A DNA stretch of 64,000 nucleotides, taken from assembly GCA_019239425.1 (NCBI GenBank), contig JAFAZX010000068.1:186001-250000 (forward strand). The letters are read 5' to 3'. The stretch's first letter is position 1; the number at the start of each line of letters is the position of its first letter. Positions 62,101 through 64,000 of this stretch are shown here, one piece after another. The translations under genes and the position numbers were made by a program. The DNA is from Acidobacteriota bacterium (GTDB taxonomy: Bacteria > Acidobacteriota > Blastocatellia > Pyrinomonadales > Pyrinomonadaceae). Below the pieces are notes generated by a model. The model saw only the letters and a program-made list of their open reading frames with translations, ran no database searches and was not told the DNA's origin.

Positions 62101-62906
62101 CGAGCGCCACGGGCGGCGCCGTCACCAAGTCCGTCTTCGACGCGGCGATTGCCGGCTCGGTGCGCACGCCCGGCCCCATCTCGCCCTTCGGCGACCTGAG
62201 CGCGCAGCTCTCCGACGCCAACTCGGCCTACCACGCGCTGAACTTTGAGGTGAAGAAGCGCTTCTCGCACAACTTCCAGTTCCTCGCCACCTACACGCTC
62301 TCGCACGCCATCGACGAGTCGAGCGACCTGCAGACGCTGCTCAAGCCGCAGGACAACCGCAACCGGCGGCTGGAGCGCGCCGACTCGCTCTTCGACCAGC
62401 GCCAGCGCTTCGTCTTCAGCGGCGTGCTCGCGTCGCCCGGCGGCTGGCGCAGCGAGGGCGGATGGCACGGCTTCCTCTCCGACTTCACGGTCGCGCCGAT
62501 CCTCGAACTCTCTTCGGGACGCCCCTTCAACATCGTCACCGGTCAGGATCGCAACGGCGACCAGCAGGGGTCGAACGAGCGCCCGAGCGTCGCCGCGGAC
62601 GGCACGCTCGTCCTCCCGGACTTCTTCACCGACGGCAGCCTCGGGCGCAACAGCGGCATCACGCACGGCTACGCCTCGCTCGACCTGCGCGTCACGCGCG
62701 CCATCCGCCTCGGCGAGCGCGTCCGCCTCGACCTCATCGCCGAGGGCTTCAACCTCTTCAACCGCTTCAACGAGGCGTCGGCCTCCGGCTTCTTCCTCGA
62801 CGTGAACGCCTTCAACCAGCGCGCCAGCAACGGCCGCTACTACAGCCGCTCGACCGCCTCCTTCGACCCCCGCCAGTTCCAGTTCGGCCTCAAGCTGAAC
62901 TTCTAA
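59115..62906 (+). CDS. Oar-like TonB-dependent receptor with carboxypeptidase-regulatory domain
   Basis: The protein has 1263 residues from ATG 59115 (AAGGAG upstream). A signal peptide (RFVLACAFALAIGAVHVLAQ) precedes a carboxypeptidase-regulatory Ig-like domain (DLSGFVRDPAGAVVAGATVT) of ~90 residues. The plug follows (NLPINQRDYLGF, VQEFQVVTNSYAPEFGRATG, GIVNVVTKGG) and then a long barrel ending FQFGLKLNF. Its substrate is unknown. It differs strongly from the receptor at 5521-8898 in the barrel, so the two probably bind different ligands. The LacI-type regulator downstream could point to a sugar substrate, which is inference. Confidence 0.9.
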   Translation: MRANHRRWLPTAYRFVLACAFALAIGAVHVLAQSNATSADLSGFVRDPAGAVVAGATVTARNPAVGVTRTTTTNDDGFYQLLQLPPGAYEVTVEATNFKKAVVPSVTVTVGQRADLDIALELGQLSDVVTVTGATTELVETSRTSVSNTIDQTRIENLPINQRDYLGFATTSSLVNRGNDRPIGPAPSSGLNVGGQRGRSTLVQVDGADNTDNSINASRSTVSQEAVQEFQVVTNSYAPEFGRATGGIVNVVTKGGTNELRGNVFGFIRHKSIQARNPFAPIIDNDPNKKPPFTRAQYGATLGGPLDRDRTFFFTAFEQRRRQESGYFTSNVLGSGAQFIGSSVSLGAGTALPVPGLPGVTLTNLTAPQATFIQQQLGAALVAAAGGDPNAPARIQSLVGYAFLASAGGQTALNGRSTNISPGGAFGVPAGQVIGQRFLASGVPVPVNTLDANGNPSAFRPLNQLARIFPISEDTTFFSARLDHLITTKNQLTMRFGYNPSELDGIQDESQNQSLGQNDFSRTGRQVLRDSSVVASLASTLSNSVVNEARFNFGRRRALFVSQGGGVAIQISGTAFLGPNPFSPVDRTETRYAFADNINVVAGNHTFKFGADLNSVHVGARFELNFPGLYNVSETGTTVLTQFFPALPSTAPALTPTQSYGAGLPSAFIQGFGDPGSSIRNRPLAFFAQDSWKIRHNLTFNYGVRYDVELTDEVPPVGFTDPLTGIVLSPAALQTAQDFMNVQQGFPRDTNNFAPRVGVAWDPANNGKTVIRAAYGLFYDHPLLAIAFNSDIADASQQQQYTNVLPGLPTPTASFNIYQAFQGTVCSAATVSPICPPGLNTPGVAPTAQYLFGQMRFANTFPGFGPILPFTLHVSKDFQYAYANQANLAVERQLTKDISVSGSYIYVGAHHLPHPQDINAPVIPNLVENFRRFANRAPASTTEAFLFSVPTTSSALYTVIIPGLVARSNFPGGGVFVSPLAANFFRPSAPNYFFIASATGGAVTKSVFDAAIAGSVRTPGPISPFGDLSAQLSDANSAYHALNFEVKKRFSHNFQFLATYTLSHAIDESSDLQTLLKPQDNRNRRLERADSLFDQRQRFVFSGVLASPGGWRSEGGWHGFLSDFTVAPILELSSGRPFNIVTGQDRNGDQQGSNERPSVAADGTLVLPDFFTDGSLGRNSGITHGYASLDLRVTRAIRLGERVRLDLIAEGFNLFNRFNEASASGFFLDVNAFNQRASNGRYYSRSTASFDPRQFQFGLKLNF

Positions 62907-62925
62907 AACGGGGCTGTTAGACGTA

Positions 62926-62962
62926 AGGCCGCGCGCGCGCCAGAACGGCGCGCGCGCGGCCT
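62926..62962 (+). terminator. GC-rich terminator after the receptor
   Basis: A 16-bp perfect stem (62926-62941 with 62947-62962, alternating GC) around AGAAC, followed by CTCCGTTT. It lies 19 bases after the receptor stop. Confidence 0.7.
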
Positions 62963-62988
62963 CTCCGTTTGACGGCGGCCTCGTTGTT

Positions 62989-63129
62989 TTAACGCTTGAC
63001 GGTCTGATTGTGGTTGAGCTTGACGCCGTCGCCGTTGCCCGTGTCACCGGCCTTGACGCGCAGGCCTTTGACCTTCTGGTTGTGGTTGAGTTTGACGCCG
63101 CCGGCCTTCACGTTCGATCTGACTTTCAT
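62989..63129 (-). CDS. small basic peptide with two NHNQ repeats
   Basis: A 46-residue peptide from ATG 63129, which has GGAG 7 bases upstream on its strand. It begins MKVRSNVKAGG and contains the unit GVKLNHNQ(K/T)VK twice, separated by GLRVKAGDTGNGD. There is no Cys, Trp or signal peptide. It is convergent with the receptor gene and divergent from the LacI gene. Repeated short peptides of this kind can be RiPP precursors, but no maturation enzyme is in the window. I do not recognise a named family. Confidence 0.55.
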   Translation of the reverse strand: MKVRSNVKAGGVKLNHNQKVKGLRVKAGDTGNGDGVKLNHNQTVKR

Positions 63130-63290
63130 CGCGGTCTCCTTCAGTCCCGAAGTTTTAAATTCGAGCAGCCCTCCGGCCGCTTCGTCCTGGTAAGGTGTGG
63201 GAAGCGGCCGGCATATTCCCAACGGCGCGAAAAAAAATCACTTCTCACATTGTCCGACCGTGAATAATCGGGCGGCCGAACAAAAAAGTG

Positions 63291-63341
63291 TTGCCAAGCG
63301 CGGCCGACCCGTGTTATTAACCTTCCCCGGTTAACGTTAAC
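63291..63341 (+). promoter_or_regulatory. promoter and LacI-type operator of the regulator gene
   Basis: TTGCCA (63291-63296) and TATTAA (63315-63320) form a promoter with 18-base spacing. GTTAACGTTAAC (63330-63341) just downstream is a perfect palindrome with central CG, the style of LacI/GalR operators. This suggests autorepression. Confidence 0.6.
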
Positions 63342-63372
63342 AGAAGTTGCACAGCCCTAAGGCGGAGGCCGG

Positions 63373-64000
63373 ATGCGCCGCTCGACTCCAAAGAAGAGGC
63401 ACGCCACGCTCGCAGACATCGCCGCGTCAGCCGGCGTCACGCCGATGACCGTCTCCCGCGTCGTCAACGGGAACGGCTACGTCAGCGCCGAGACGCGCGA
63501 GAAGGTGCTTCACGCCGTCAGCGCCCTCAACTACCGGCGCAACGGCCTCGCGCGCGGGCTCAAGCGGCAGCGCACGGACACCATCGGGCTCGTGCTCGGG
63601 GACATCGCCAACCCGTTCGCGGCGGAGCTCGCGCGCGCCGTGCGCGAGGTGATGTCGGCCGAGGGCTACAACGTCTTCATCTGCGTCAGCGAGCACAGCG
63701 CGCGCGAGGACATCGCCGCCTTCGACTCCTTGGCAGACCACCGCGTGGACGGCGTCATCGTCGCCACGCGCGCCAACAAGTTGGGGAACGACCGGCTCGC
63801 GGAACTGATCGAAGGCGGCATCCCGGTTGTCCTCATCGGGCGCGACTTCCGACACCCGCAGGCCGACCTGATCGCCGCGGACAACCTGCGCGGCGGCTAC
63901 GACGCGACGGCCCACCTGATCTCGCTCGGGCACAAAAACATTGGATTTATCGGGGTTACGCCGACCAGCGGGGTGGGATTGCGCCGCTACCACGGCTACC
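63373..64000 (+). CDS. LacI-family transcriptional regulator, 5' part
   Basis: The gene starts at ATG 63373 and is open to the window end, giving ~209 residues. The N-terminal helix-turn-helix is TLADIAASAGVTPMTVSRVV with the hinge NYRRNGLARGLK. The periplasmic-binding-like effector domain begins TIGLVLGDIANPFAAELARA, then VDGVIVAT and SLGHKNIGFIG. Such repressors usually sense a sugar. It reads away from the NHNQ peptide gene and has a palindromic operator in its own leader. Confidence 0.93.
   Translation, partial: MRRSTPKKRHATLADIAASAGVTPMTVSRVVNGNGYVSAETREKVLHAVSALNYRRNGLARGLKRQRTDTIGLVLGDIANPFAAELARAVREVMSAEGYNVFICVSEHSAREDIAAFDSLADHRVDGVIVATRANKLGNDRLAELIEGGIPVVLIGRDFRHPQADLIAADNLRGGYDATAHLISLGHKNIGFIGVTPTSGVGLRRYHGY

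Overview
The window is a chromosomal origin region from a high-GC Gram-negative bacterium, most probably an acidobacterium of the Blastocatellia type. This assignment rests on two very large Oar-like TonB-dependent receptors with N-terminal carboxypeptidase-regulatory domains, a DUF4214 protein, the joining of the origin cluster to parAB and then to part of the ATP synthase operon, and numerous long intergenic palindromes. No rRNA or tRNA gene and no CRISPR array was seen.

Layout. Bases 1-16.6 kb hold envelope and housekeeping genes: a DUF4214 fragment, a secreted multidomain nuclease, an Oar-like receptor, CsbD and another stress-type protein, HAD phosphatase, glycosyltransferase, alpha/beta hydrolase, thioesterase, a geranylgeranyl-reductase-like flavoprotein and a LigB-AMMECR1 fusion. 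Bases 16.7-40 kb carry the leftward set dnaA - dnaN - recF - gyrB. Between dnaA and dnaN lies a rich oriC: at least a dozen DnaA boxes, an AT-rich segment and five TAG triplets that fit a DnaA-trio unwinding element. Divergent from dnaA run rpmH - rnpA - yidD - yidC - jag - mnmE - mnmG - parS - parA - parB. An IS982-family insertion sequence follows, then atpF' - atpF - atpH - atpA - atpG. From 54 to 64 kb come a VanZ-like gene, a ketosynthase, a tightly coupled TonB-domain / methyltransferase / flavoprotein operon, a second Oar-like receptor, a small NHNQ-repeat peptide and the start of a LacI-family regulator.

The main discovery is a complete Tn7-like transposon of 16,150 bp (20522-36671) inserted between dnaN and recF. 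It has 32-bp terminal inverted repeats (28 of 32 identical), a 5-bp target duplication AGAGG, arrays of putative TnsB sites at both ends and a tnsA-tnsB-tnsC-tniQ(tnsD) operon joined by ATGA overlaps. It lies 23 bp past the dnaN stop codon, the same geometry Tn7 uses downstream of glmS. This suggests that the TniQ/TnsD protein recognises the end of dnaN, an attachment site I do not know from described elements. The cargo is an XRE regulator with three dyad operators, a secreted M48-type metallopeptidase, a DEDDy exonuclease, a sigma factor overlapping an HTH partner protein, and an AT-rich three-gene cassette (Cro-like controller, Eco57I/PglX-like methyltransferase, PD-(D/E)XK nuclease) behind a regularly spaced operator array. 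That cassette looks like a restriction-type defence system.

Coordinates were read by eye and may be off by a base in places. Family names come from motifs and general knowledge, with no database search.
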